A stretch of DNA of 64,000 bases from Paenarthrobacter nitroguajacolicus (lineage in GTDB: Bacteria > Actinomycetota > Actinomycetes > Actinomycetales > Micrococcaceae). Position 1 is the first letter of the stretch; the number at the start of each line of letters is the position of its first letter. This document shows positions 16,871 through 25,040 of this stretch, one piece after another. The position numbers and the translations under genes are program-made. The stretch is taken from contig NZ_JAQPPK010000005.1 in the NCBI RefSeq assembly GCF_029952445.1, positions 1 through 64,000 of the forward strand, given 5' to 3'. The notes under the pieces were generated by a model. That model was not told the DNA's origin and did not search any database. It was given only the letters and a program-made list of their open reading frames with translations.

Positions 16871-17809
16871 TTACTGCTGGATCAGTCGACGGGCGAGCTT
16901 GACCGCTCCGAAGACGGGGGCCTGGGGGAGGATGCTGATCAGGGAAGGATCCTCCAGGGACATTTTCCGGGCGACGGCGGCGGCAAGCTGGCTCTGGTTG
17001 ACCAGCAGCGCTCCGGCCATGACCAAGGGAAGGTCCAATCCGAGTTCGCCCAGCACTTGCCGGGCCAAGGACGCCAGGGAGTGCGCAGCCTCGGCCTGGA
17101 TCCGCAGCGCCGCAGGGTCACCGTCGATTGCCAAATCGAGGACGAGCGGGGCCAGGCCTGCCCAATGGTCGGGTTCCGGTTTTGCATAGAAGAAGTCCAT
17201 GAGTTGCAAGGCATCCACGCTTGCCGTCGCGGCCATCAGCGACTGGACCAGCGGACCTGGTTCGAGCCCGGCGTAATACTCGCGAAGGGCCTCGCGAACG
17301 GCGTCGCGAACCACCGAGTATCCGCCGCCTTCGTCTCCGAGCAGGTAGCCGTATCCACCACTGCGCGCTTCGCGTCCTTCGCGGTTCCTGCCCCAGGCGA
17401 CCGAACCCGTTCCCGCCACCAGGACCACCCCTGCCTCCAGGCCTGCCGCGGCGAGGATGATGCGGGTGTCATGGACTACTTCGATCCTGGCGCCAGGGAA
17501 ATGTTCTGAGAGGAGTGCTGACAAAACGGCACGGCTCGCGGGGGTATCGGCTCCGGCAGCTCCGGCACAAACCGCTTCAACGCCGCCGCCCACACGGGCC
17601 GCAATCCGTCGCAGCACGGCGTCGGCCCCTTGGTGCCCTACGGAAGACAGGTTGGCGCGTGCCTCTGTGATCTCCAACCGCAGGTCGCTGTCCGCGCCGG
17701 GCCCGCGGGCGCCGGAGAGGACCGCGTGGGTTTTGGAGCCACCGATATGGAGCCCCAGGACCACCGGGGCAGCGGTCGGGCCCCCATGCTTATTCCCGGC
17801 CTGCTGCAT
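16871..17809 (-). CDS. BadF/BadG-family kinase, N-acetylglucosamine kinase-like
   Basis: A 312-residue ATPase of the ASKHA superfamily. LGLHIGGSKTHAVL is the phosphate-1 loop (normally DGGGTKT), VVHDTRIILAAA the second acidic block, and LVAGTGSVAWG with SGGYGYLLGDEGGGY the conserved GlcNAc-kinase core. It probably phosphorylates N-acetylglucosamine or a related amino sugar. The first loop has His where the family usually has Asp (GLHIGG), which is unusual for catalysis. ATG 17809 directly follows an AGGTGGAGG ribosome-binding site; GTG 17818 lies inside that site. It is divergent from a DasR-like regulator across a dre-like palindrome. Confidence 0.82.
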   Translation of the reverse strand: MQQAGNKHGGPTAAPVVLGLHIGGSKTHAVLSGARGPGADSDLRLEITEARANLSSVGHQGADAVLRRIAARVGGGVEAVCAGAAGADTPASRAVLSALLSEHFPGARIEVVHDTRIILAAAGLEAGVVLVAGTGSVAWGRNREGREARSGGYGYLLGDEGGGYSVVRDAVREALREYYAGLEPGPLVQSLMAATASVDALQLMDFFYAKPEPDHWAGLAPLVLDLAIDGDPAALRIQAEAAHSLASLARQVLGELGLDLPLVMAGALLVNQSQLAAAVARKMSLEDPSLISILPQAPVFGAVKLARRLIQQ

Positions 17810-17901
17810 TTCCTCCACCTGACGTCCCTTCGTCGCGGACCAAGCTGATCAACACTGGCCATGATAAAGATAGGCCTTGAAAAGCTTGGCCTTGGTAAAC
17901 A

Positions 17902-17917
17902 TTGGCATAGACCAATC
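17902..17917. promoter_or_regulatory. dre-like operator (DasR/NagR-type palindrome)
   Basis: ATTGGCATAGACCAAT is a near-perfect palindrome with ATTGG and CCAAT arms. It matches the DasR consensus core TGGTCTAGACCA at most positions. It lies in the 135-bp region between the kinase-like gene and the GntR gene, 27 bp before the GntR start, where a DasR-type repressor would control both. Confidence 0.65.
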
Positions 17918-17932
17918 ACCTTGTCTACAGGT

Positions 17933-17938
17933 AGGTTG
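17933..17938 (+). promoter_or_regulatory. -10 box of leaderless gntR-type transcript
   Basis: TAGGTT ends 6 nt before ATG 17945. The dre-like palindrome ends 15 bp upstream, so a bound repressor would cover the -35 region. Confidence 0.6.
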
Positions 17939-17944
17939 TCCGGT

Positions 17945-18667
17945 ATGTCCGCTGACACTACGCCCGCAACGCCCAAGTACTACCACGTCAAAACTGGAAT
18001 ACTGGGGCTCATCGCCGGGATGGGGCCGGGTACGCTCATCCCCACCGAGCGGTCCCTTGCGCAGAGCTATGCCACGTCCCGCACCACAGTCCGGCTGGCC
18101 ATCAGCGAGCTTGTTGCGGAGGGAAAGCTTGGCAGGATCCAAGGGCACGGCACATTCGTAGCGCCACCCAAGGTGACCCACGTCAGGCAATTAACGTCAT
18201 TTTCGGATGACGCCCGGATGCAGGGACTCAACCCGGGTTCCACACTGGTGGCACTGGCGGTCGTGAAGGCCTCACAGGACGTTGCTGCACACCTGGGCCT
18301 TGACGAGGGCGAGGCGGTGACCCGCTTGGAACGCATCCGGTTGATTGACGGGGCTCCTCTGGCCCATGAGGTTGCATGGCTGCCGGGCAAGCTTCCCCGG
18401 TTCAAATCCACCCTGGCCAGGACAGGTTCCCTGTATGCCGCCCTCAAGGATGTTTACGGGATCCGCATCGCCGAGGTAGAGGACACCGTGGAAACGGCCC
18501 TGGCCGGCCCCGAGGACGTTCGGTTGCTGGGAATTGAGATGGGCGCACCACTGCTGGTGGTTCGCAGGCTGGCGCGGGACGGGAAAGGGGCGCCGGTTGA
18601 ATGGACGCACAGTACGTTCCGGGGAGACAGGTTCCGATTCGTGTCGCGGGTGACAGCAGGCACCTGA
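17945..18667 (+). CDS. GntR/HutC-family regulator, DasR/NagR-like
   Basis: A 240-residue regulator. The N-terminal winged helix contains PTERSLAQSYATSRTTVRLA and GRIQGHGTFVAPP, followed by a UTRA effector domain with the typical RLxRIRLIDGAPLAHE block and a terminal DRFRFVSRV. DasR and NagR orthologues bind glucosamine-6-phosphate or N-acetylglucosamine-6-phosphate and repress amino-sugar genes. The adjacent kinase-like gene and the dre-like palindrome support that role. An open frame reaches back to 17861, but ATG 17945 with a leaderless -10 box fits better. Confidence 0.88.
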   Translation: MSADTTPATPKYYHVKTGILGLIAGMGPGTLIPTERSLAQSYATSRTTVRLAISELVAEGKLGRIQGHGTFVAPPKVTHVRQLTSFSDDARMQGLNPGSTLVALAVVKASQDVAAHLGLDEGEAVTRLERIRLIDGAPLAHEVAWLPGKLPRFKSTLARTGSLYAALKDVYGIRIAEVEDTVETALAGPEDVRLLGIEMGAPLLVVRRLARDGKGAPVEWTHSTFRGDRFRFVSRVTAGT

Positions 18668-18699
18668 GGGAGCCGGATGCCCCGCACTCCCAGCAGCCC

Positions 18700-19575
18700 T
18701 CAGGAAGCTGTGGCGGCGCGGGCTACCTGTACCGTCGCCTGCACGAATTCAGCGCTTGGCTCTCCGTAGGCCGAAACAATCCTGCCGAACAATGCTGCGC
18801 CCTCCTCCCCGGGCCAGTCCGAGGGAAGAAACGACGCGGGGAGCCCCGGGTCCAGGTACGGAATGATCCGCCACCGGTCTATGCACTGGACGTAGGCAGC
18901 AAACGCGCTTGCGCCAGGTTCCACTTCCTCTCCTGCACCTTCCTTTCCTCCATCAGGGACTGCGGCGGAGTGCTCGCGGATGAAGTCCCTGTGGAGTTCA
19001 GCCAATGAGTCCAGGTCCCACCATTTCGCGGCCGCGTCCTCCAGGCTGCCACCCACCAAAGGGGTTCCGGTCACAAAAACGGTGGCCATCTCCCGCAGGT
19101 CCAGGTCTGCAAGGATTTCCTCGACCTCCACCCTCAGGGAGTCAGGGCAGATCCAGAGGCCGGCCGCTACAGTCCCGCACCCGATCCAGTGCAACCTGCG
19201 CCGCAACTGATGGCGCTTCTCGCGTTCGGTCTCCGGGATGGAGAACGAGATCAAGCACCACGGGTCCGCAGGGGACATGCTCCGTGGGGTATAAATCCTG
19301 CGGTCTCCGCGGGCCAGCATGGCCGCAGCACCGTCGGTAAGGGTGAATCCGGGAATTCCTTCCCGGTTCTGCTGCAGCAGCACGTCCTTCTTCCGCAGGC
19401 GTCCCAAGGCAGTCCGCGTGACTGTTCCCGAAGTCCCCAGGGCATCCATGAGCAGGACAATGTCCTTTGTTGACATCCATCCACCGGCATCGCGCAAGTA
19501 CAGGCCGATGACGGTGCGCAGCAATGACGTTGTGCTCCCGGGCCGGGAGTCCATGTCATCGAGGACGGCACTCAT
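18700..19575 (-). CDS. PaaX-like transcriptional regulator
   Basis: A 291-residue protein. The N-terminal winged helix (SLLRTVIGLYLRDAG, then MDALGTSGTVTRTALGRLRK) is followed by the PaaX central block WCLISFSIPETEREKRHQLR, matching PaaX repressors of phenylacetate catabolism. It is the last gene of the tryptophan-degradation operon, starting 7 bp after kynU with GAGG 5 nt upstream. Position suggests it regulates tryptophan or anthranilate metabolism rather than phenylacetate, but that is inference. The C-terminus is longer than the winged-helix part alone and matches full-length PaaX. Confidence 0.88.
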   Translation of the reverse strand: MSAVLDDMDSRPGSTTSLLRTVIGLYLRDAGGWMSTKDIVLLMDALGTSGTVTRTALGRLRKKDVLLQQNREGIPGFTLTDGAAAMLARGDRRIYTPRSMSPADPWCLISFSIPETEREKRHQLRRRLHWIGCGTVAAGLWICPDSLRVEVEEILADLDLREMATVFVTGTPLVGGSLEDAAAKWWDLDSLAELHRDFIREHSAAVPDGGKEGAGEEVEPGASAFAAYVQCIDRWRIIPYLDPGLPASFLPSDWPGEEGAALFGRIVSAYGEPSAEFVQATVQVARAATAS

Positions 19576-19582
19576 TCCAGCC

Positions 19583-20821
19583 TCACAGCAGTTCGGCCAG
19601 GGCGTCGCGGATCGCGGCGACCCCCAACTCAACCTCGGCATAGCTGGTGCTCAGCGGCGAGAGGCCTATGCGCAAACCGTGCGGGGGCCGGAAATCGGGA
19701 ATGACACCCCTTTCCCAGAGCCTGGCGGTGACATCGGCAAAGAGCGGGTGGTCAACGGTGATGTGCGAACCACGCTCCGACGGATCGCGGGGGCTCACAA
19801 TCGTTGCGCCGAGTGGCACAAGGTGTTCCTCGGAGAGAGCTATGGCGTACTCCGTAAGCTTGATCGACTTCTCACGTACAGCCTCCATCCCCACGGAGGC
19901 GATCAGTTCCACCATGTCCTTCAGGGGCTGCATCGCCAGTACCGGCGGCGTTCCGGTGATGAAGCGGCGGATGCCCTGCGCCGGCCGGTAGGCCTCGGTC
20001 ATGCCAAAGGGATTGTCGGCCCCCATCCAGCCCCAGATGGGCTGCTGCAAACGATCCTGTTGTGAGGCACTGACGTACGCGAACGCGGGGGAGCCCGGGC
20101 CGCCGTTGAGGTATTTGTAGGTGCAGCCCACCGCAAGGTCGACGCCCCACGCGTCCAGCTCCATAGGTACCGAACCGACGGAGTGGCAAAGGTCCCAGAG
20201 CATCAGCGCCCCGGCCTCGTGGACTTTCGCCGTAATGCCCTTGGCGTCTGCCAGGAACCCCGAGCGGTAAGCGACATGGCTGAGGACCACGACGGCGGTA
20301 CGCTCGCCCAGCAGGCCATCCAGGTCAGCGGCGCGGACGCCGCTGGTGGGGTTGGCCGCAATCCATTTGATCGTGGCCCCGCGCTCCTTGGCGATGCCTT
20401 CGATGATGAACCGGTCCGTGGGGAAATTGTCACGGTCGATGACTATTTCGTCGCGGCCGGGCTGGGCATCCACCGCTGCGCGGATCATCTTGTAGAGCAT
20501 CACGGAGGTGGAGTCACCCACCGTGACCTGGCCCGGAGCGGCTCCGAGCGTCACTTCGCCGATGCGGTCGCCAACCTGGGTGGGCTCATCCATCCACTGT
20601 TCGTCCCAGCCGCGGATGAGTCGGCTGCCCCAGGCGTCATGGACAAATGACGCGAGGTTCGCCGCTGTCGCCTTCAAGGGCCGCCCCAGCGAGTTGCCGT
20701 CCAGGTACGAGGTGAGCTGATCGGCGTCGGGCGCGTAAAAGGCCTCACGCTGGGCGGCGAGGGGATCAGCGGCGTCCAGTTCGGCCGACGTCGGCCACTG
20801 TGTCTGCTGTTGGGTGGTCAT
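19583..20821 (-). CDS. kynU: Kynureninase
   Basis: A 412-residue PLP enzyme that hydrolyses L-kynurenine to anthranilate and L-alanine. The PLP lysine lies in VGCTYKYLNGGPGSPAF. YLDGNSLGRP near the N-terminus and the WGWMGADNPF block are kynureninase signatures; ITVDHP and GLRIGLSPLSTSY are C-terminal conserved segments. The ATG overlaps the kynA stop by 4 bp (ATGA), so translation is coupled. The long upstream extension in the same frame runs through kynA and is not real. Confidence 0.95.
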   Translation of the reverse strand: MTTQQQTQWPTSAELDAADPLAAQREAFYAPDADQLTSYLDGNSLGRPLKATAANLASFVHDAWGSRLIRGWDEQWMDEPTQVGDRIGEVTLGAAPGQVTVGDSTSVMLYKMIRAAVDAQPGRDEIVIDRDNFPTDRFIIEGIAKERGATIKWIAANPTSGVRAADLDGLLGERTAVVVLSHVAYRSGFLADAKGITAKVHEAGALMLWDLCHSVGSVPMELDAWGVDLAVGCTYKYLNGGPGSPAFAYVSASQQDRLQQPIWGWMGADNPFGMTEAYRPAQGIRRFITGTPPVLAMQPLKDMVELIASVGMEAVREKSIKLTEYAIALSEEHLVPLGATIVSPRDPSERGSHITVDHPLFADVTARLWERGVIPDFRPPHGLRIGLSPLSTSYAEVELGVAAIRDALAELL

Positions 20822-21723
20822 GGCTTCTCCTGCGGAAGGGTGGGGGATGGCTGCGGGTTGCCGATCTCGGTGCGGACTGCGTAGAGCTCGGGGAAGAACG
20901 TCAGGTCCAGGGCGCGCTTGAGGAAGTCCACTCCCGACGAGCCGCCGGTGCCAACTTTGAAGCCAATGGTCCGCTGGACGGTCCTCAGGTGCCGGAAGCG
21001 CCAGGCCTGGAAGTTGTCCTCGATGTCCACCAGGTCCTCGCAGGCCTCGTAGAGCCCCCACGGAGTGTCGTCCGATTCGTAGATCTTCTGGAAGATGGGG
21101 ACGAGGTCCTCGTGGAATGTCCAGGGTTCACTGGTGTCCCGTTCAAGGATGCCGGCGGGAATGTCGTAGCCTGCGCGGGCCAGTACAGCGAGGAACGCGT
21201 CGTAAAGCGTGGGCTCTTCCAGGAGTGAGCTCAGCAGGGCGTGGGCTTCGGGTTCGCTTTCAAAGACCCGCAGCATGCCACGGTTCTTGTTGCCCAGGAG
21301 GAACTCCACTGCGCGGTATTGGTAGGACTGGAAGCCTGATGAACTTCCCAGGAAGCTACGGAACTGGGCGTATTCACGCGGCGTGAGGGTGCCCAGCACG
21401 GACCATTGTTCGGTCATGGTGCGTTGGATGGCCTTGACGCGGGCGATGCACTTTAGCGCCTTGCCCAGGTTGTCGGCGTCGAAAAGCCGCCTGGCTTCGA
21501 GCAACTCGTGGAGCACCAGTTTGAGCCAGAGTTCACTGGTCTGGTGCTGAATGATGAAGAGCAATTCATCGTGGTGTTCCGGTTTGCTCAAGGGGTGCTG
21601 GGACGTGAGCAAACGGTCAAGGTCCAGGTATCCGCCATACGACATGGCGTGCCGGAAATCGGTGCGGACGGTGTCCTCGATGTCGCGGACATTGCGGGCG
21701 GAATGGACTGCGGGCTTTTCCAT
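20818..21723 (-). CDS. kynA: Tryptophan 2,3-dioxygenase
   Basis: A 301-residue haem dioxygenase opening the tryptophan indole ring to N-formylkynurenine. HHDELLFIIQHQTSELWLKL is the substrate-binding helix region, SGFQSYQYRAVEFLLGNK the central signature, and FRHLRTVQRTIG carries the haem-ligand His; GTGGSSGVDFLK binds the substrate carboxylate. It heads a kynA-kynU-paaX-type operon. Arylformamidase (kynB), needed between these steps, is not in the window and must be encoded elsewhere or be replaced by an unlinked hydrolase. Confidence 0.96.
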   Translation of the reverse strand: MEKPAVHSARNVRDIEDTVRTDFRHAMSYGGYLDLDRLLTSQHPLSKPEHHDELLFIIQHQTSELWLKLVLHELLEARRLFDADNLGKALKCIARVKAIQRTMTEQWSVLGTLTPREYAQFRSFLGSSSGFQSYQYRAVEFLLGNKNRGMLRVFESEPEAHALLSSLLEEPTLYDAFLAVLARAGYDIPAGILERDTSEPWTFHEDLVPIFQKIYESDDTPWGLYEACEDLVDIEDNFQAWRFRHLRTVQRTIGFKVGTGGSSGVDFLKRALDLTFFPELYAVRTEIGNPQPSPTLPQEKP

Positions 21724-21729
21724 ACCCTG

Positions 21730-21735
21730 AGAATA
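21730..21735 (-). promoter_or_regulatory. -10 box of leaderless kynA transcript
   Basis: TATTCT on the minus strand ends 6 nt before the kynA ATG (21723). Further upstream GACGAACGTC (21746-21755) is a small palindrome about two bases, lying between the -10 and the -35 positions, a possible operator. Confidence 0.5.
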
Positions 21736-21839
21736 TCACTTACATGACGAACGTCTAGGTATTGATTTCCCCGCTCGTCCCACCGGGCGATGCCCCCTTA
21801 CCGTAGGCTGGCTTCAACCATTGGGGAAGGTGGACGATT

Positions 21840-22358
21840 GTGGATTCCATGGAGCGCGCCGTGATGCCTGTGTCCATCTATCTGGACGTCGACGGCGTGG
21901 TGAACCCCTTCAGCCCGCTGGGCACCACGGACTGGGGTGGCGAATGGAATATAGCCGACGCCGGCATCCTGGAAGTGGCCTTCGCACCGGAGGTTGTCGC
22001 TGAACTCAACAGCCTGGCCGAGCACCCTGCAGCCCGTTTCGTTTGGCTGACGACGTGGGAGCGGCTGGCTCCGGAGTTCCTGTGCCCGGCCATCGGCCTG
22101 AACGGCCAGGATTGGCCCGTCCTGTCCAGCCAGGGCTGGGACGAGGGGCCGGAATGGTGGAAGCTCGTGGCGCTGCAGAAGGACCTGGCGGCCACCGGAA
22201 GCCAACGCGTCATCTGGCTGGACGATCAGCTCAGCCAGGAGTCGGACGCCCGCTCGTGGGCCGAGTACCAGCAGGACCGTGTGCTTTGCATCTCACCCGA
22301 TCCGCGCAAAGGGTTGAGTCGCGGCGAGCTCGAGGCCGTGCGCGCGTATCTGGGCTGA
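21840..22358 (+). CDS. HAD-like hydrolase domain protein (SAK-repair HAD type)
   Basis: A 172-residue protein with a HAD-fold motif I near the start (IYLDVDGVVNPFSP), WLTTWE as the motif II region and VIWLDDQLSQE as motif IV. This compact pattern resembles the HAD domain described in Swiss-army-knife RNA repair proteins, here as a stand-alone protein. It would act as a phosphatase, but the substrate is unknown. The start is uncertain: GTG 21840 has GGTGG 6 nt upstream, while ATG 21864, just before the HAD fold, has GGAG upstream. It is monocistronic. Confidence 0.72.
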   Translation: MDSMERAVMPVSIYLDVDGVVNPFSPLGTTDWGGEWNIADAGILEVAFAPEVVAELNSLAEHPAARFVWLTTWERLAPEFLCPAIGLNGQDWPVLSSQGWDEGPEWWKLVALQKDLAATGSQRVIWLDDQLSQESDARSWAEYQQDRVLCISPDPRKGLSRGELEAVRAYLG

Positions 22359-22536
22359 TTCGGGGACCCCATACGTTTGGCCGCTCAGGGTATGGCACGT
22401 AGGATTCTTAAGGTTTCAAGCCCGCCGGAGTGAATCCCGCAAGCAGGGTCAGTAGAACAGTTGCTGAACTATGCTGTGGATGGCAGGTATGGGGAAGTGA
22501 AACTGCTGAACGTCGACTCTGCAGATTGGGCAACAG

Positions 22537-23742
22537 GTGGATATCACCTTCATGGTCGCGCTGGTAATAGCGTTGGCCCTATTCTTTGACTTCACCAACG
22601 GGTTTCACGACACAGCCAATGCGATGGCCACGCCTATCGCTACGGGGGCGATCAAGCCCAAGACGGCCGTTGCCCTGGCTGCGGTGCTCAACCTCGTCGG
22701 CGCATTCCTTTCCACCGAAGTGGCCAAGACCATTTCCGGGGGACTGATCCGGGAAGGCTCCGATGGCATCCACATCACCCCGGACATCATCTTTGCCGGT
22801 CTTATGGGTGCTGTCCTCTGGAACATGGTCACCTGGCTCAAGGGGCTGCCGTCGAGCTCCTCGCATGCCCTCTTCGGTGGCCTTATCGGCGCCGCAGTGG
22901 TGGGTATCGGCTTCCACTCCATCAACTTTGAGACCGTGCTGCAGAAGGTCATCCTTCCCGCCGTTTTCGCACCGCTGATCGCAGGGCTCGTGGCGTACAT
23001 CTGTACCCGCCTGGCATATGCGCTGACCTCCCGCCATGATCCCGAAACCGGCGACAAACTCACTCAAAAACGTGGCGGCTTCCGCACGGGACAGATCTTC
23101 ACGTCCAGCCTGGTTGCCCTCGCGCACGGCACCAATGACGCGCAGAAGACCATGGGCATCATCACCTTGGTCCTGATCGCCGGCGGCACCCAGGCGCCCG
23201 GAAGCGGACCGCAGTTCTGGGTCATCGCAGCCTGCGCCTTTGCCATCGCCATCGGTACCTATGCCGGGGGCTGGCGCATTATCCGTACCATGGGTTCCGG
23301 CCTGACGGAGGTCAAGCCTGCCCAAGGTTTCTCCGCCGAAACCAGCACCGCCTCCGCGATCCTCGCTTCTTCGCACTTGGGCTTCGCTTTGTCCACCACA
23401 CAGGTTGCTTCGGGCTCCGTTATCGGCTCCGGACTTGGCCGCAAAGGTACCTCTGTCCGCTGGGGCACGGCAGGGAAGATTGCCCTCGGGTGGCTGTTCA
23501 CGCTCCCGGCATCGGCGATCGTTGGTGCGTTGACCGCACTGCTGGTGGGGGTCGGCGTCGTGGGTGTCATCATCGCCGCGATCGCCGGGACGGCAGCCAT
23601 CGCGTTCATGTTCGTTGTTTCCCGGAAATCTCACGTGGGCCACCACAACGCCGTCGAGGTTGAAGAGGCCGGCCACGCAGTGCGGTTCCGCAAGAAGAAG
23701 AAGTCCCGAAAGACCTCCCCGAGCAAGGACGTGCAGCGATGA
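22537..23742 (+). CDS. Pit-family inorganic phosphate transporter
   Basis: A 401-residue membrane protein with about ten transmembrane segments. The duplicated Pit signatures are clear: DFTNGFHDTANAMAT at the N-terminus and ALAHGTNDAQKTMGI in the second half. Pit proteins import metal-phosphate by proton symport at low affinity. A basic, likely cytoplasmic tail (FRKKKKSRK) ends the protein. The GTG start has only a weak ribosome-binding site. The gene is coupled to a small 2-TM protein by a 4-bp overlap. I cannot see a convincing Pho box in the 178-bp upstream gap. Confidence 0.94.
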   Translation: MDITFMVALVIALALFFDFTNGFHDTANAMATPIATGAIKPKTAVALAAVLNLVGAFLSTEVAKTISGGLIREGSDGIHITPDIIFAGLMGAVLWNMVTWLKGLPSSSSHALFGGLIGAAVVGIGFHSINFETVLQKVILPAVFAPLIAGLVAYICTRLAYALTSRHDPETGDKLTQKRGGFRTGQIFTSSLVALAHGTNDAQKTMGIITLVLIAGGTQAPGSGPQFWVIAACAFAIAIGTYAGGWRIIRTMGSGLTEVKPAQGFSAETSTASAILASSHLGFALSTTQVASGSVIGSGLGRKGTSVRWGTAGKIALGWLFTLPASAIVGALTALLVGVGVVGVIIAAIAGTAAIAFMFVVSRKSHVGHHNAVEVEEAGHAVRFRKKKKSRKTSPSKDVQR

Positions 23743-23960
23743 AATGGTTGGAATTGCTGCAGGTGGCCGGCGTTACCCTGGTGGCCGCTGTAACCCTGGT
23801 GGTCCTCTACTCCCTGGGTGTACGGCTCACGGCGATTGCCGGTGATGCACAGCAGAAGTCGCCGGTCCTGGTGCGTTCCCTGGCCTACATCTGCTTTGGC
23901 TTCTGCGGGGCGGCCGTGCTGTTCGGCATCTACCTGATTGTTCCGTACTTCGGAAAGTAG
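23739..23960 (+). CDS. Small two-TM protein coupled to the Pit transporter
   Basis: A 73-residue protein with two hydrophobic segments (about residues 8-31 and 45-68) and a short polar loop (GDAQQKSPV) between. The ATG overlaps the transporter stop codon by 4 bp, so it is co-translated with the transporter. Its coupling suggests an accessory or stability subunit of the phosphate transporter. I do not recognise a named family and no catalytic residues are apparent. Confidence 0.8.
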   Translation: MKWLELLQVAGVTLVAAVTLVVLYSLGVRLTAIAGDAQQKSPVLVRSLAYICFGFCGAAVLFGIYLIVPYFGK

Positions 23961-24003
23961 CAGTCTCTCTGGCAGCGAAGTCCATTCGGGAGAATAATCA
24001 GCA

Positions 24004-24027
24004 GTGTAGCCATGCGTATGGCTGCGT
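24004..24027. terminator. Possible hairpin after Pit operon
   Basis: AGCCAT (24008-24013) and ATGGCT (24018-24023) form a 6-bp perfect stem around GCGT, with four outer pairs of mixed G-C and G-U type. It has no T-run. It may end the phosphate operon or belong to the leader of the following lipoprotein gene. Confidence 0.3.
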
Positions 24028-24056
24028 GGTTGTGATCCGGCAGATATGGGGCTGTC

Positions 24057-25040
24057 ATGAAGTGCCCATCGCGAAGCCACCTCGTCGGACTGGCGCTGGT
24101 CCCGGTCCTGATGCTGGCCCTTTCAGCTTGCTTGCCGCCCTCCTCTGAAGGACTGTCCCCGCAACCGGGTTCCGGTGTGCAAACGTCCGGAACCCCCGGG
24201 CAGAACAGCTCCACGGCCGGCGCCCCCACCGCGGCTCAACCGGCGGGCCCCGCCGGCCCGGCAGCCCCGCAGGAAAACGCGCCCGTGGTTCGGTGGATTC
24301 CCGTAGGCCCTGTTGGCCCGAACGACCCCACGTCGGGTCAGCGATACCTCCTGCTCCAGCAGTTCCAGTGCGATTCACTGGCCCGCAGCGTGGAAGGCGC
24401 CACGGACCAGGCAGTTTGGCTGGCAGGGGCAGCCGTGTGCCGGGCCGTCCAAAGCGGAAGCAAAGATGACTGGGAGAAGGCGGCCAACGCCGTGTCAGCC
24501 ACACCGCGGATTCCGCAGAACCAGTGCCTGGAGTTCAGTGTTGCGGCCATGTCGGCTTCCCTCGTGGCCCAGTATCGAAGCAACCCTGGTGCCGGGCTCA
24601 AGGTGGAACCAGGCCTTGGTGAAGCTTGCCCCCGCCAGTTGTCCGGCTTGACCGTGGTGGACGAAGAACTCAGGCCCGTGCCGGGAACACCCCGGGCTTC
24701 GGGACCCAGTTCAGGTGGCACCATTGTCCGCCTCGACGGTTACTACGTCCGCGTTGGCGAGGTCTTGTTCGACGGCGTTCCGGCGGATGTCGAATTCGTG
24801 GGTGCCCGGGAAGACTATGGGACCCTGTACCTGCGGATGCCGCCCGCTCAGGGACGCACGTCGGTACGTATCTCCGTGACGGATACCGTGGATATTTCGG
24901 GCGCAGTCACTTTCTTCTACGACGACGCCGGGGCCTCGGGTACCACAGGAACAGGAACCGCATCGGGCGGGAGCCCGCTCAACACCAACCAGCCCCCAAC
25001 GCCGGCATCCGTTGAAGCATCTCCCACGGCCACATCGTGA
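24057..25040 (+). CDS. IPT/TIG-like secreted lipoprotein, unknown function
   Basis: A 327-residue exported protein. A signal peptide ends in the lipobox LSAC with Cys25, so it should be anchored on the outer face of the membrane. A Pro/Ala/Gly-rich linker (about 30-75) follows, then a conserved-looking domain with four Cys residues that may form disulfides, then an IPT/TIG-like beta domain around 'SGGTIVRLDGYYVRVGEV' and DTVDISGAVTFFYDD. The end is Thr/Gly-rich. The stop overlaps the next gene's GTG by 4 bp, so they work as a pair. No function is known. Confidence 0.75.
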   Translation: MKCPSRSHLVGLALVPVLMLALSACLPPSSEGLSPQPGSGVQTSGTPGQNSSTAGAPTAAQPAGPAGPAAPQENAPVVRWIPVGPVGPNDPTSGQRYLLLQQFQCDSLARSVEGATDQAVWLAGAAVCRAVQSGSKDDWEKAANAVSATPRIPQNQCLEFSVAAMSASLVAQYRSNPGAGLKVEPGLGEACPRQLSGLTVVDEELRPVPGTPRASGPSSGGTIVRLDGYYVRVGEVLFDGVPADVEFVGAREDYGTLYLRMPPAQGRTSVRISVTDTVDISGAVTFFYDDAGASGTTGTGTASGGSPLNTNQPPTPASVEASPTATS

